A DNA stretch of 64,000 bases from Natronobacterium haloterrestre. GTDB taxonomy: Archaea > Halobacteriota > Halobacteria > Halobacteriales > Natrialbaceae. Shown here in pieces: positions 15,494-24,584 of the stretch. Positions within the stretch are counted from its first letter, which is position 1; each line of letters opens with the position of its first letter. A model generated the notes under the pieces. That model was not told the origin of the DNA and made no database searches. It saw only the letters and a program-made list of their open reading frames with translations. The stretch lies in NCBI RefSeq assembly GCF_900112205.1, contig NZ_FOKW01000006.1:186001-250000 (forward strand), written 5' to 3'. The position numbers and the translations under genes are program-made.

Positions 15494-16606
15494 CTACTCG
15501 GCGCTTGCCGCTTCGCTACTGGCTTCGGCCTCCGAGTCGTCCTCCCGTCCCCGCCAGTCCTCCAGTTCCTCGTCGTCGGCGTCGTCGATTCGCTCCTCGT
15601 AGTAGGCCATCGGGTGGGGGATGCGCTCACAGAGGTCGTCCTTGTTCACGCAGTCCCCGTAGGACTGCATCGTCGCACAGGAGGGCGGCGAGTACTCCGT
15701 CGGCGACGTTTCCCCGCGGATGTGTTCGGTCTGGTAGCGCGTCATCTCCTCGCCGAACGAGGAGTTCACCCGGTAGAGGTCGACGATCTCGTCGGTCGTC
15801 ATCCCGATGCTCGTCAGGAAGGAAGTGATGGCAAAGCGGGAGTGGTGAGGCAGGTGTTCGCCCTTCTGGACGTCGTCCAGCAGCGCCTTCATACACGGCG
15901 GGAACAGTTCGGGGACGACGGTATCGATCTCGCGTGTGAGATCGAGATCGGCGAGCACCCGCCTGATCTCGTCGGCCTCGGCCTCGAGTTCGGTCGCGAT
16001 CGCGTCGGGGACGTCGAACGGGAGCCCCTCGTCGATGCGGTTCCGGATCGCCTCCCGGACGAGCGTCAGCAGTTCCTCCTCCGAGAGGGGGACTTCCCTG
16101 TTCGCCAACGACCGATTAACCAGCCGCCACTCGTCGTCCCAGAGGTCCTCGGCCAGCGGGAGGTAGGTCCCGACGTCGATCCGGTACTCGCCGCGTCCGT
16201 CCGCGCCGGTCTCCCGGACCGCCGCTGCGAGATCGAACTCGTCGAGCAACTCCTCGAGGTCGAGGCCGGTCGACTCGACGCTTTTCAGTTCGGTCGTGTC
16301 TGCCATGTCCTCGGTGAACCGCTCGTAGGCCGTCGCGGCCTCCGCACGGGCGTATTTGCGGACGAGGACGCGCTCGTCGACCATCGAAACCAGGACCCGC
16401 GCGACCGGGTAGGAGAGCAACTCGGTGCGGGTATCGCGGTGGGAGTCCCCGACCTCGCCGTCCTCGAGCGCGGTAATCACGCGTTGGGTAGCGCGCTCGA
16501 CGACCGCCCGGTCCCGTTCGACGACGGTAGCGAGGTCGACCGCCTCCGTGGCGACGGTCTCGCGGGCGGCCTCGAGGAACGGGTACCGGGCGTGCAGTGC
16601 CTGCAT
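15494..16606 (-). CDS. priL: DNA primase large subunit PriL
   Basis: 370 residues. The family's four iron-sulfur cysteines are present in the C-terminal half: one in LFPPCMKALL, one in PPSCATM, one in SYGDCV and one in DLCERIPHP. The N-terminal helical domain contains ELLSYPVARVLVS. PriL pairs with the catalytic PriS subunit to make RNA or DNA primers for replication and supplies the Fe-S domain. The C-terminal tail of about 40 residues is acidic and Ala/Ser/Glu-rich. The partner priS gene is not in the window. Nearby htpX and PCNA genes are in separate units. Confidence 0.93.
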   Translation of the reverse strand: MQALHARYPFLEAARETVATEAVDLATVVERDRAVVERATQRVITALEDGEVGDSHRDTRTELLSYPVARVLVSMVDERVLVRKYARAEAATAYERFTEDMADTTELKSVESTGLDLEELLDEFDLAAAVRETGADGRGEYRIDVGTYLPLAEDLWDDEWRLVNRSLANREVPLSEEELLTLVREAIRNRIDEGLPFDVPDAIATELEAEADEIRRVLADLDLTREIDTVVPELFPPCMKALLDDVQKGEHLPHHSRFAITSFLTSIGMTTDEIVDLYRVNSSFGEEMTRYQTEHIRGETSPTEYSPPSCATMQSYGDCVNKDDLCERIPHPMAYYEERIDDADDEELEDWRGREDDSEAEASSEAASAE

Positions 16607-16786
16607 CGTGATCGGTAAAAGGATATTACTGCGTCGGGATAAACGCCCTGATTGTCGCCCGGGGCGGTAAACCCGTTTTGGGCGGGGTAAAACTGGATTA
16701 CTTCGACAGGTCCCGGAGCCCCGTCCCGGATTCGAACGGCGACGTCGAGGATCGATTTAAAGGGGATCCGATACGTCATTTCGGGT

Positions 16787-17650
16787 ATGCCACGGGCGAC
16801 GCGGGACGGCGTGTCGATCTACTACGAGCGCGACGGAGCGGAGAACGGCGATCCGGTCGTCTTCCTCCAGGGACTGGGGTACGGTCGCTGGATGTGGCGC
16901 TGGCAACGCGAGGCAGTCGCCGACGAGTACCAGGTGATCGCGCCCGACAACCGCGGTACCGGCCGCTCGGACGCCGGCCTGCCGCCGCTCGTTCCCCGAC
17001 TCCCTCGGCTCTTGCGCGCGCCGATCCTCAGCAAACTGGCGGGCTACTCGATCGAAGGGCTGGCCGCCGACCTCGAGGCGGTGCTCGACGACGCCGGCCT
17101 CTACGACGTCCACCTCGTCGGGGCGAGCATGGGCGGGATGATCGCCCAGCAGTACGCACTCGACTACTCCCGGACGAAGACGCTGACCCTGTGCTGTACG
17201 AGTCACGGCGGGCCGGACGCGGTCCCCGTTCCGGAGGAAACCCAGGAACACATCTTCGACGTTCCCGACGGGGCGAACGAGCGCGAGACGATCCGCCACC
17301 GGATGCGACCCGCTTTCACCGAACGGTTCACCAACCGGAACCCGCACCTGATGGACCGGATCATCGAGTGGCGACTCGAGCAGGACGCCGACGAGCCGGC
17401 CCGCGAGGCCCAGGCCGCGGCCGTCCTGGGGTTCGACGTCAGCGACCGCCTCGAACGGCTCCGCGTGCCGACGCTGGTCATGCACGGCACCGACGACCGG
17501 GTCGTCCCGGCCGCGAACGGCGAACTACTGGCGGAGAGGCTTCCGGACGCCCGACTCGAACTCGTCGAGGGCGGGTCACACTGCTTTTTCATCGAAGCGG
17601 CCGAACGCGTCAACGGGGCGTTGCTCGAATTCCTCGAGGAACGGGGCTGA
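16787..17650 (+). CDS. alpha/beta-fold hydrolase
   Basis: 287 residues, a typical size. Nucleophile elbow GASMGG with Ser114. The oxyanion region LQGLGYGRWMW follows the first beta strands, and DNRGTGRSD lies near 54-62. The acid is likely the first Asp of GTDDRVVP near 235, and the base is the His of GGSHCFF near 265. The signature resembles the esterase, lipase and lactonase branch of the family. The substrate is unknown. It starts at an ATG just after a stretch with repeated GGCGGGGTAAA words, and repeat copy C lies just downstream. Confidence 0.85.
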   Translation: MPRATRDGVSIYYERDGAENGDPVVFLQGLGYGRWMWRWQREAVADEYQVIAPDNRGTGRSDAGLPPLVPRLPRLLRAPILSKLAGYSIEGLAADLEAVLDDAGLYDVHLVGASMGGMIAQQYALDYSRTKTLTLCCTSHGGPDAVPVPEETQEHIFDVPDGANERETIRHRMRPAFTERFTNRNPHLMDRIIEWRLEQDADEPAREAQAAAVLGFDVSDRLERLRVPTLVMHGTDDRVVPAANGELLAERLPDARLELVEGGSHCFFIEAAERVNGALLEFLEERG

Positions 17651-17686
17651 CCGGCCGCTGTGGCCGGGGCGGAGGGGCCGGAACTC

Positions 17687-17761
17687 CACGGGTTACTGGC
17701 CGTCAGTTCCCGCACAACCGCGATCCGGCGACGGTTGTGCTGTGCCCGCAATCCGTATCAG
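17687..17761. repeat. interspersed palindromic repeat, copy C
   Basis: This copy is inverted relative to A and B. It reads GGGTTACTGGCCGTCAG, then GCACAACCG, an 11-base loop, CGGTTGTGC, and ends CAATCCGTATCAG. The paired nonamers make a perfect hairpin stem. The final CCGTATCAG overlaps the end of the HalOD1 gene and holds the complement of its TGA stop codon (17758-17760), the same arrangement as copy A. The left end has lost the CTGATACGG inverted repeat. Confidence 0.85.
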
Positions 17762-18117
17762 GCGCTCGCGCTCGATCCCTGCGTGGCCTCCTGGATCAGA
17801 ATCTCGCCGTCGCTGTGGACGCCGACGTCGAACCCTTCGTAAGTGAACCACAGTTCGTCGATGCCGCCGTCGACGTCCGGGTCCCCGCTGGCGGCGGACA
17901 GCCCGCTCCGGCCGCGACTGTGGACGAACAGTGCGTCGAGTGCGTCCGGATCCACGGCCTCGTACAGGGGGGTCAACTCGAGCGGGTCCTCGTTCGTGAG
18001 CGCGGCGACCGCGTCGATAATCCGCTCGCTCGGTCCGTCGCCGGCGTGGGGATCGAACGTCGTCGCGTAACTGGCGTCCGACTCGGCGGGATCGGTCGAT
18101 TCGTCGCTGGAGGGCAT
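17758..18117 (-). CDS. HalOD1 output-domain protein
   Basis: 119 residues. The core from about residue 28 to 110 (SERIIDAVAALTNEDPLELTPLYEAV, then the WFTYEGFDVGVHSDGEI end) is the HalOD1 pattern, a haloarchaeal domain found alone or attached to sensor and response-regulator proteins. It is thought to act in signalling output, but the mechanism is not known. The first 25 residues are acidic and disordered. A CTTAAAACTG box lies on the minus strand at about 18167-18176, suggesting a short leader. The stop codon comes from repeat copy C. Confidence 0.8.
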   Translation of the reverse strand: MPSSDESTDPAESDASYATTFDPHAGDGPSERIIDAVAALTNEDPLELTPLYEAVDPDALDALFVHSRGRSGLSAASGDPDVDGGIDELWFTYEGFDVGVHSDGEILIQEATQGSSASA

Positions 18118-18312
18118 ACACTCACTACAGGCGACGTGGGGGTAGGCACTCCCCTTCCCATATGTCAGTTTTAAGTATTCGACGGGATCGTCGACCGCAA
18201 CGGGTGCCGGTCGCGGCGTCGGTAGACGGCGGGGACTCGAGGAAGAGAAGATCCGGTAACCGTCGGTCCGGCGGACCGAGAAGCGAGGAAAGCGCGGGTT
18301 GGCTCGCGTCGA

Positions 18313-19056
18313 TTACTCGCTCTGGATCCGCGGCGCGAGCATGTAGGTAACCTGTCCCTGGCCTTCGGCGAACCCGAAGTAGATCTTGACGGGGAACTCC
18401 TCGCCGAGGTGCAGCGTGACCTCGGTGTCTTTCGGGATCGCCTTGTTCATGTCCTTGAGGTAGTCCAGCGAGAACAGCGAGTGGGCCGGGCCGACCTGCA
18501 GGTCGATCAGGTCCTCCCCGGTGAGTTCGAGGTGGACGTCGTCGGTGTCACCCTCCGCGTCGACGTAAAAGTACTCGTCGCCTTCCTCGACGCCCAGCGC
18601 GATGTGGTCGGAGACCATGTCCGCGGCGGTCACCGAGCGGTTGACGTCTTTCCCCTCGAGGACGACCTCCGCCGGCAGGTCGAGGTCCGGGATGTCGGGT
18701 TCCTGGCGGATCGAGTCGGGGTCGATCAGCGCGAGCGTGTACTCGAGCCCGTCGATCTGGATCTGCAGCTTCCGGGTCTCCTCGTCGAGTTCGAGCTGGA
18801 TGAGCTGGCCGGATTCGGCCATGCCCGCGATGTCCTCGAGCCGGGAGAGGTCGACGCCGATCAGCCCGCCGTCGGCCTCGTAGGATTCGAACGCGGCCGC
18901 GTCGAGCGAGAGGTCGACCATCCCGACGTTGGCGGGGTCGACGGCCCGGATTTCGAGCCCGTCTTCCTCGAGGTGGATTTTACACTCGTCGACCAGCACG
19001 CTCACCGAGTCGAGCGCGCTGGTGAGCGTTTCCGCGCTCACGATGGCCTTGAACAT
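18313..19056 (-). CDS. pcn: DNA polymerase sliding clamp PCNA
   Basis: 247 residues from the ATG at 19054-19056 ([11 protein letters not shown]), the usual haloarchaeal PCNA length. The two repeated clamp folds are clear, with an inter-domain loop near [13 protein letters not shown] and the C-terminal MLAPRIQ end. PCNA forms a trimeric ring and tethers polymerases, FEN1 and ligase to DNA. An ATG 27 bases upstream would add nine residues, but it lies inside the likely TATA box, so I reject it. It is encoded in its own unit and is divergent from the uracil-DNA glycosylase gene. Confidence 0.96.
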   Translation of the reverse strand: MFKAIVSAETLTSALDSVSVLVDECKIHLEEDGLEIRAVDPANVGMVDLSLDAAAFESYEADGGLIGVDLSRLEDIAGMAESGQLIQLELDEETRKLQIQIDGLEYTLALIDPDSIRQEPDIPDLDLPAEVVLEGKDVNRSVTAADMVSDHIALGVEEGDEYFYVDAEGDTDDVHLELTGEDLIDLQVGPAHSLFSLDYLKDMNKAIPKDTEVTLHLGEEFPVKIYFGFAEGQGQVTYMLAPRIQSE

Positions 19057-19080
19057 ATACGCCGAGGTACGAACGGTCGA

Positions 19081-19089
19081 CATAAAAAG
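19081..19089 (-). promoter_or_regulatory. TATA box of the PCNA gene
   Basis: On the minus strand the sequence reads CTTTTTATG, centred about 29 bases ahead of the chosen PCNA start codon, a spacing that predicts a leaderless transcript. The ATG of the longer alternative start is part of this box, which decides for the shorter protein. Confidence 0.6.
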
Positions 19090-19273
19090 CCACCCTTTAC
19101 GCGCGGGCGGGAGGCGAATCGGTCACGGATCGTAGCCGGCTCCGGCGGCCCTGTGCGTATTCTTCGCACGGTCGGCTCTCGAGTCCGCCGGTGACCTCCC
19201 GAGTCGTTCGGCGCACTCCCCGTGGAGGCGGTGCGTACGCAAGGCAACGACGTTTTCCGTCGCACCCGTAGCC

Positions 19274-19855
19274 ATGCCCATGAGCGACTCCGACCCGTCG
19301 CCGTCGTCGGATCCCGACTGGGAGTTCACCGACGTCTTCGCCGACGCCCTCGAGTTGGTCCCCGACGAACACGTCGACAGGGAGCGGTTCGTCCCCGGCG
19401 TCGGACCGCTCTCGGCCGACGTCGTCCTCGTGGGCGAGGCACCCGGCACACAGGAGGTACAGCAGGGCGAACCGTTCGTCGGCCAGGCCGGGAGCCAGCT
19501 GGATCGTGCCCTCGAGGCGATCGGCTACGACCGGCGGGACTGCTACATCACCAACCTCGTCAAGGTGCGGCCGCCCGAGAACCGGGACCCGCACGTCGCC
19601 GAGATCGAGGCCTGGTGGCCGGTGCTCGAGGCGGAACTCGAGCGCGTCGACCCCGCCGTCGTCGTCCCGATGGGGAGCTTCGCGACGACGCAACTCCTCG
19701 AGACGGACGAGACGATCACCGACCTCCACGGCCGGGAGTTCGAACGCGAGGGGCGGACCGTCGTCCCCGTCTTCCACCCCGCTGCGGCGCTGTACGACCG
19801 GAGCAAGGTCGACGCGATCGAGTCGGATCTGGAAGCGGCGCTCGAGCGGGCATAG
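19274..19855 (+). CDS. uracil-DNA glycosylase superfamily protein
   Basis: 193 residues. The active-site motif GEAPG (54-58) is followed by [20 protein letters not shown] near 97-107 and FHPAAAL near 163-169, the family 4/5-type motifs. The protein would remove uracil from DNA to start base-excision repair. Classical family 4 enzymes have four cysteines for an iron-sulfur cluster; here the N-terminal cysteine pair is replaced by DEHVDRERF and only one Cys (RRDC) remains, so a cluster is unlikely. The ATG at 19274 is followed by another at 19280, and I cannot choose between them. It is divergent from the PCNA gene. Confidence 0.85.
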   Translation: MPMSDSDPSPSSDPDWEFTDVFADALELVPDEHVDRERFVPGVGPLSADVVLVGEAPGTQEVQQGEPFVGQAGSQLDRALEAIGYDRRDCYITNLVKVRPPENRDPHVAEIEAWWPVLEAELERVDPAVVVPMGSFATTQLLETDETITDLHGREFEREGRTVVPVFHPAAALYDRSKVDAIESDLEAALERA

Positions 19856-19927
19856 TCCGCCGCGTGTCAGAAGCCCCCGGGTTGTGCAGGCACCGAGGGC
19901 TTCCCGACGCCGACGCTACCGCGGCGT

Positions 19928-20740
19928 ATGACGACCTTCACGACCGACGACGTCGGCAAGACCGTCGAGAGCGCGAGCGGCGACCCGCTCGGGGCGATCG
20001 TCGAGGTCGACGACGAGACCGCGTACGTCGAACCCGACCCCGACGTAACGGACTCGCTGAAGGCCGCCCTCGACTGGGAGGGCAGCCACGAACCGATCCC
20101 GCTTGCCGACTCCGCCGTCACGGAGATCACCGCAGACGCGGTCCGGCTCGAGGCATCGTTCCCGGAAGGGAGCCTCGAGCCGACGGACGCGGGGGGCGGG
20201 ATCGACGATCCGGACGCGTCGGAGCCGACGAGGGCAGACGACGGGTTCTACGACGACCCGGCCGAGGGGCCGCGGGTGGACCCGTCGGACCGGATGGAGG
20301 AACCCGACGACCGAGAAAGGGTCGACCGAACCCCGATCGAGGCCGACCGTGATGCGGTCGAAACGGCGGCGAGCCGCGAGCTCGAGGTCGACCCGACCGA
20401 ACTGACGGATGGAGATCCCGAACCCACCATTCGGGCGGGCGAAGACGTCGGCGATCGAACAGACGCAGACGCGAACGCGGGGGGCGCTCGGCCGGAGGAC
20501 GGCGGGACCGGAGGGACCGGGGGGACCGACGGAGCCGACGAGCATTCGGGATCGACGACCGGGGACGCGGGGAACATCGACGCCGAGATGCCGGCGGCGT
20601 CCGAACGCGGCCCCGGGGACGGCGAGGCGGGCGAGGAAACCGGAGAAGTCGACGAAACGGAGGGTGACGGGACGGAAACCGACGAGCCCGGGGCGACCGA
20701 TTCCGGCGGCGAGGATCACGACCTCGACGAGGGCCGGTAA
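19928..20740 (+). CDS. PRC-barrel-like protein with a long acidic disordered tail
   Basis: 270 residues. The first 75 or so (TTDDVGKTVESASGDPLGAIVEVDDETAYVE) resemble a PRC-barrel, a small beta domain found in RNA-processing and photosynthetic proteins and as a haloarchaeal stand-alone domain. The remaining 190 residues are Asp, Glu, Gly and Thr-rich with no predicted fold and include a GGTGGTGGTDG stretch. No catalytic motif is visible. It follows the glycosylase gene by 72 bases in the same direction. Confidence 0.65.
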   Translation: MTTFTTDDVGKTVESASGDPLGAIVEVDDETAYVEPDPDVTDSLKAALDWEGSHEPIPLADSAVTEITADAVRLEASFPEGSLEPTDAGGGIDDPDASEPTRADDGFYDDPAEGPRVDPSDRMEEPDDRERVDRTPIEADRDAVETAASRELEVDPTELTDGDPEPTIRAGEDVGDRTDADANAGGARPEDGGTGGTGGTDGADEHSGSTTGDAGNIDAEMPAASERGPGDGEAGEETGEVDETEGDGTETDEPGATDSGGEDHDLDEGR

Positions 20741-20861
20741 CCGTCGAGGCGGTGCGGGCGCGGTGGTGCTCCAGGTCGCCTGCGATTCGGTTCATGGGGA
20801 ATGCCGGGACTGAACGGATCGAGAAGGAGTAGCAAAACGGGCGAAACGGGAAACGCGTCCG

Positions 20862-21113
20862 CTACAGTTCCTCGCGAATCGTGAGGATACCGTCGTTGAC
20901 CGTCACCTCGCTCGCGTCGGCCGGCACGTCGAACTCGAACTGGTCGTCGTCCGCGACGACGATCGCCGTGTCGTCGACGACGTCGAGCGACACCTCGCCG
21001 GTGTCACGGCCGAAGTCGACGGCGATCACGTACTCCTCGTCGTACTCGCGGTCGGTGATCGTAACGTCCGAGCGGTCGCCGGCCGCGTCCTCGAGTTCGG
21101 GTGGCGTTTCCAT
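20862..21113 (-). CDS. small alpha-crystallin-like (Hsp20-type) protein
   Basis: 83 residues. The sequence from about residue 30 to 83 (IAVDFGRDTGEVSLDVVDDTAIVVADDDQFEFDVPADASEVTVNDGILTIREEL) follows the beta-strand rhythm of small heat-shock proteins, including the final GILTI strand before the end. It lacks the N-terminal extension usual for Hsp20. It might be a chaperone-like or binding domain. I cannot place it in a named family with confidence. Confidence 0.7.
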   Translation of the reverse strand: METPPELEDAAGDRSDVTITDREYDEEYVIAVDFGRDTGEVSLDVVDDTAIVVADDDQFEFDVPADASEVTVNDGILTIREEL

Positions 21114-21251
21114 ACTCGAGGGTCGGGGGCCGCTGCCCGTAAGGGGTGTGCACGAAACTGCCGCCCGGTCGGCGGCGGTGTGACGGAGGGTCCGCGGCGT
21201 CGGTCGTGGAACCGAACGCTTCGCGGCCAGGTTCGTCGAGGGACCGTCGGG

Positions 21252-23096
21252 TTAGTTGTCTCGGCGGCGGACTGCCAGGACAGCGAGGGCGACCAGCGCG
21301 GCGAGCGTCACGATACTACTGACGCCGATCACGGGGCCTGTCGCGTCGCCGTCCTCTTCGCTGCCGCTTCCAGCGTTCGTTTCTGTTTCGGCACTTTCTG
21401 CGCTTTCGGCGTCGGTTTCGCCGCCTTCGTCGTTTTCGGCTTCGTTCTCGCTTTCGGTTGCCTCGTCGCCCTCGTCAGGCAGCTCCCAGCCTTCCGGCTC
21501 GGCATCGACCGCGGGGTTCGCAAGTTCCCAGCCCTCGGTGTTTGCGAGGGTCGTGTGGATCTCCTTCTCGAGATCGGACGCGAGCTCCAGGGCCTCCAGA
21601 GCCTGCGTTTCCGAGTAGTTAGCGAGGTACTCTCTGGCCTCCGTTTCGTTTTCTTCCCACAGCTCGGCGGCCGTCTGCTCTTTCTCGGCCTGGCGTTCCA
21701 GCGCCGCGTCTTCGAACGACTCGATCTCTTCGGACATCATCGGTGCGACGTGGTCGTACGCGAGGAACTGCAGGTTACTGAGGGACTTGAACTGCCAGAA
21801 CGCGGAGTCCTCGCTGTACGTGTCCGTCCCCTTCGTATACGGCTCGGGGAACTCTTCGAGCGCGGGATAGTACGGCACGTACGGACTGGCAAGCGGCGTC
21901 CCCATCGAGACCCACGCGACGTCGGAAATCGGCGTTGGGCCGTCGTCGGTCAGCTGGAGCACATGGGACTCGATCGTCGCAGTCGTCCCGACCGTTCGTG
22001 GCAGCGGCGGCTCGTCCATCTCCATCGGATCCTGGTCAGTACCCTGGTACCGGTACCGGGTAAACTCCATGACGTCTTCGACGGCGATCTCTGTCTCCGG
22101 CTCGGCCGTCAGCGGGTAATCCCGCCCGTCCGGACCGGGAACGTCGTCGGTGTCCCACGCCGCGTCGGCGACGCCGAAGTAATTGAGGCCGCCCCAGACG
22201 CGGTTGTAATTATAGGAGGCGTAGTCGTCTGCCGTCCCATACGCCTTGGCGAGGTGGAATTCTTCAGTTTCCGGATCGTAGAGGTCGTTCTCCGCCGCGA
22301 ACTCGATCAATCCATCGGATCCCTTGTAGTTCGGACTGTCGAGGTCGACTTCGCCGATCCGCATCGCGTTGGCCCCGACGAAGTACTCGTCGTCGGGAAT
22401 CTTGTGCGCGGCCCAGTGGTGTCCGCTCGCGGTTTCGAGGAGCCAGACTTCCGTTCCGTTCCCGATCGCCATCCCGAACGGCTGCGAGACGCCCTCTTCT
22501 TCGATGATATCGCCGACCAGTTCGACACCCTCTTCAGGCGTATCGGCCTGCTGGGCTACGAGCGTGGCTACGCTCGCCTCGTGAATGCCGGCGTCGACGA
22601 GCGGGTCGGCTTCCTCGGCGTCCTTGTTCAGGCTGAGCGTCGTCGTCGCGGTTACGCCGACACCCTGAGAATTAATGGCGAACTGTTCGAACTGACCGTA
22701 CTCGGTGTTCCAGTCCTTCGCGGAATTGTACGAGTACGTCTCTTCAGGGAGCGGCCACTCGAGACCGTTGAACGCCTCGTATGTCTCTCCGTCCTCGTGC
22801 GTTTGGGCGGGGACGTGCTGTAGGTGCTTCGCCCAGTTGCCGTCGTAGTCTTCGGTTCTGGCCATGAATACCGAATCGCTCGCACTGGCGTCTTTACCGA
22901 CGAGTATCATCGTACACCCGCGATCCTCGTCGTGATCGGGGTGGACGTGTGGAGGGGCCTCCGCCGCTGGCTCCGTTGCCGATGGGGCGTCCCCTGTGGA
23001 TTCCGCTGCAGCGCCCGGCGTAGCTGCAGTGATCGGAACGAGTACCGATGCCACCATTACCACTGCCATCAGCACGGTGATTGTCTTATGTCTCAC
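21252..23096 (-). CDS. secreted C69-family dipeptidase with membrane anchor
   Basis: 614 residues. A signal peptide (about 4-32) precedes a Cys at residue 61 in RGCTMILVGKDAS. In the C69 family this Cys becomes the N-terminal nucleophile after cleavage. SVFMARTEDYD follows, as usual. The body matches the length of extracellular dipeptidase precursors. The last 120 residues form an acidic linker and a hydrophobic helix with a basic end (VSSIVTLAALVALAVLAVRRR). This looks like a surface anchor but lacks the PGF motif of the cohesin-like protein. Secretion is Sec-like. Function: release of dipeptides from peptides outside the cell. Confidence 0.87.
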   Translation of the reverse strand: MRHKTITVLMAVVMVASVLVPITAATPGAAAESTGDAPSATEPAAEAPPHVHPDHDEDRGCTMILVGKDASASDSVFMARTEDYDGNWAKHLQHVPAQTHEDGETYEAFNGLEWPLPEETYSYNSAKDWNTEYGQFEQFAINSQGVGVTATTTLSLNKDAEEADPLVDAGIHEASVATLVAQQADTPEEGVELVGDIIEEEGVSQPFGMAIGNGTEVWLLETASGHHWAAHKIPDDEYFVGANAMRIGEVDLDSPNYKGSDGLIEFAAENDLYDPETEEFHLAKAYGTADDYASYNYNRVWGGLNYFGVADAAWDTDDVPGPDGRDYPLTAEPETEIAVEDVMEFTRYRYQGTDQDPMEMDEPPLPRTVGTTATIESHVLQLTDDGPTPISDVAWVSMGTPLASPYVPYYPALEEFPEPYTKGTDTYSEDSAFWQFKSLSNLQFLAYDHVAPMMSEEIESFEDAALERQAEKEQTAAELWEENETEAREYLANYSETQALEALELASDLEKEIHTTLANTEGWELANPAVDAEPEGWELPDEGDEATESENEAENDEGGETDAESAESAETETNAGSGSEEDGDATGPVIGVSSIVTLAALVALAVLAVRRRDN

Positions 23097-23382
23097 ACGT
23101 CATACGTCGTTCAAAGTCGGAGAAAATATTGTTCTTAATTATGAAGTTCATGCCCTTTTCCGAGCGGCTTTCGGCGATGTCCCACCCGAAATCGCTCGAC
23201 TGACCGGCGTCACGACGACCGACCCGATAGGCTCCTGTCGCACTCAACCGTCCGAGCGGAATCGCTCTTTCGAGCGGCCCTATCCGATGACCCTTTCCGA
23301 GTCGGTCGCCTTCTCCCCGTATGAATGACGACCTGTCCGCGTTCCCCGTTCGGGAGACTGTGGAGAACTCGGTGAAAAGACC

Positions 23383-24159
23383 ATGACAGGACGCGATCAC
23401 TACTACAACAAGGCGAAACAGGAAGGTTACCGGAGTCGCGCGGCGTACAAGCTCAAACAGCTCGACGAACTCGAGGGCGTCATCTCTCGGGGCGACACCG
23501 TCGTCGACCTCGGCGCTGCGCCGGGCGGCTGGCTGCAGGTCGCCGCCGAGACGGTCGGCCCCGAAGGGAAAGTTATCGGCGTCGACCTCCAGCGGATCGA
23601 CGACCTCGAGGACCACGACAACGTCGAGACGATCCGCGGCGACATGACCGAAGACCGAACGCGGGAGCGGGTCATCGACGCCGCAGGCGGCGAGGTCGAC
23701 GCCGTGGTATCCGACATGGCACCCAACATGTCCGGCGAGTACTCGCTCGACCAGGCCCGCTCGCTGCATCTCGCCCGGCAGGCGTTCGAGACGGCGCTCG
23801 AACTGCTCGACGCCGGCGGGGACTTCGTCGTGAAGGTCTTCGAGGGGCCCGACGTCGACGACTTCCGCGCGGAGGTCGAAGAGGAGTTCCAGTACGTCCG
23901 CGCGACGAGTCCGAAGGCCTCCCGCGACGAATCCTCGGAGATCTACTTCATCGGGAAGGGTCGGATCACCGCCCCCGTCCGGCCGGGCGACGAACTCGAG
24001 GTCGAGATCGAGGACGTCGGGGGCGAGGGCGACGGGATCGCCTCCGTCGACGGCTACCGGCTGTTCGTCCCGTCGACGGAGCCGGGCGACGTCGTGACGG
24101 TGCGAGTCGACGACGTCAAGCCGAACTTCGGGTTCGCTCAGCCGCTCGAGCGCGAGTGA
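23383..24159 (+). CDS. rlmE: 23S rRNA (uridine-2'-O-)methyltransferase with TRAM domain
   Basis: 258 residues. The SAM-binding motif DLGAAPGGWLQVA (about 43-55) and the FtsJ/RrmJ arrangement of catalytic lysines and acidic residues (Lys near 22, Asp in SDMAPNMSG, Lys in VVKVFEG, Glu in SSEIYFIG) are present. A C-terminal TRAM-type domain (about 198-258) with VEIEDVGGEGDGIASVDGY is an RNA-binding addition seen in many archaeal homologues. Methylation target is inferred from RlmE. A small RHH gene lies downstream on the opposite strand. Confidence 0.9.
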   Translation: MTGRDHYYNKAKQEGYRSRAAYKLKQLDELEGVISRGDTVVDLGAAPGGWLQVAAETVGPEGKVIGVDLQRIDDLEDHDNVETIRGDMTEDRTRERVIDAAGGEVDAVVSDMAPNMSGEYSLDQARSLHLARQAFETALELLDAGGDFVVKVFEGPDVDDFRAEVEEEFQYVRATSPKASRDESSEIYFIGKGRITAPVRPGDELEVEIEDVGGEGDGIASVDGYRLFVPSTEPGDVVTVRVDDVKPNFGFAQPLERE

Positions 24160-24238
24160 TACGGATCGCCGAAGGTCGTCGTCCGGTCGATCGCAGCGAG
24201 ATCGCGATCGACCGAAGCCGTTTCGGCGATCCGGATAC

Positions 24239-24415
24239 CTATTCGTCGGTCTCGAGTCGATCGTGTCGCTCGTCGATCTCGTCCAGGATGTCGAGGGTTT
24301 TGCGGATCGACGCCCGGATCGCGTCGCTGCGATTGACGAACTTCCCGTCGTCGCCGACGTGATCGTCGAGGTCCTCGAGCAGTTCCTCCGGGATTTCGAC
24401 GCTGATCTTCGGCAT
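24239..24415 (-). CDS. ribbon-helix-helix DNA-binding protein
   Basis: 58 residues from an ATG at 24413-24415. The sequence MPKISVEIPEELLEDLDDHV starts with a beta-strand, then FVNRSDAIRASIRKTLD forms the second helix with the RSDAIR motif common to CopG/NikR/MetJ-type regulators. The C-terminal end is charged. This looks like a stand-alone repressor with no partner domain. A likely TATA box lies about 29 bases upstream on the minus strand (CGTATATTGG, 24441-24450), suggesting a leaderless transcript. The target could be its own promoter or the adjacent tat genes, but nothing in the sequence proves it. Confidence 0.85.
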   Translation of the reverse strand: MPKISVEIPEELLEDLDDHVGDDGKFVNRSDAIRASIRKTLDILDEIDERHDRLETDE

Positions 24416-24515
24416 ATCCTCGCTAGCGAATAGCCGGCCAATATACGTTGGGTGTTTCTCGTGGGTCGCCGCTGGCTATCGGTCAGACGAACAGCGAGCG
24501 GAGGGGGACGGATGC

Positions 24516-24575
24516 GGGTGCGAGTACGGGTACGGGTACAAGTACGAGTACGAGTACGGGTGAGAGTGCGAGTGC
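24516..24575. repeat. ten hexamers of RRGTRC pattern
   Basis: The units are GGGTGC, GAGTAC, GGGTAC, GGGTAC, AAGTAC, GAGTAC, GAGTAC, GGGTGA, GAGTGC and GAGTGC. The array sits between the RHH gene and the end of the double TatC gene, downstream of both on the minus strand's order. Most likely a slippage-prone simple repeat. Confidence 0.8.
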
Positions 24576-24584
24576 CGAGGGACG

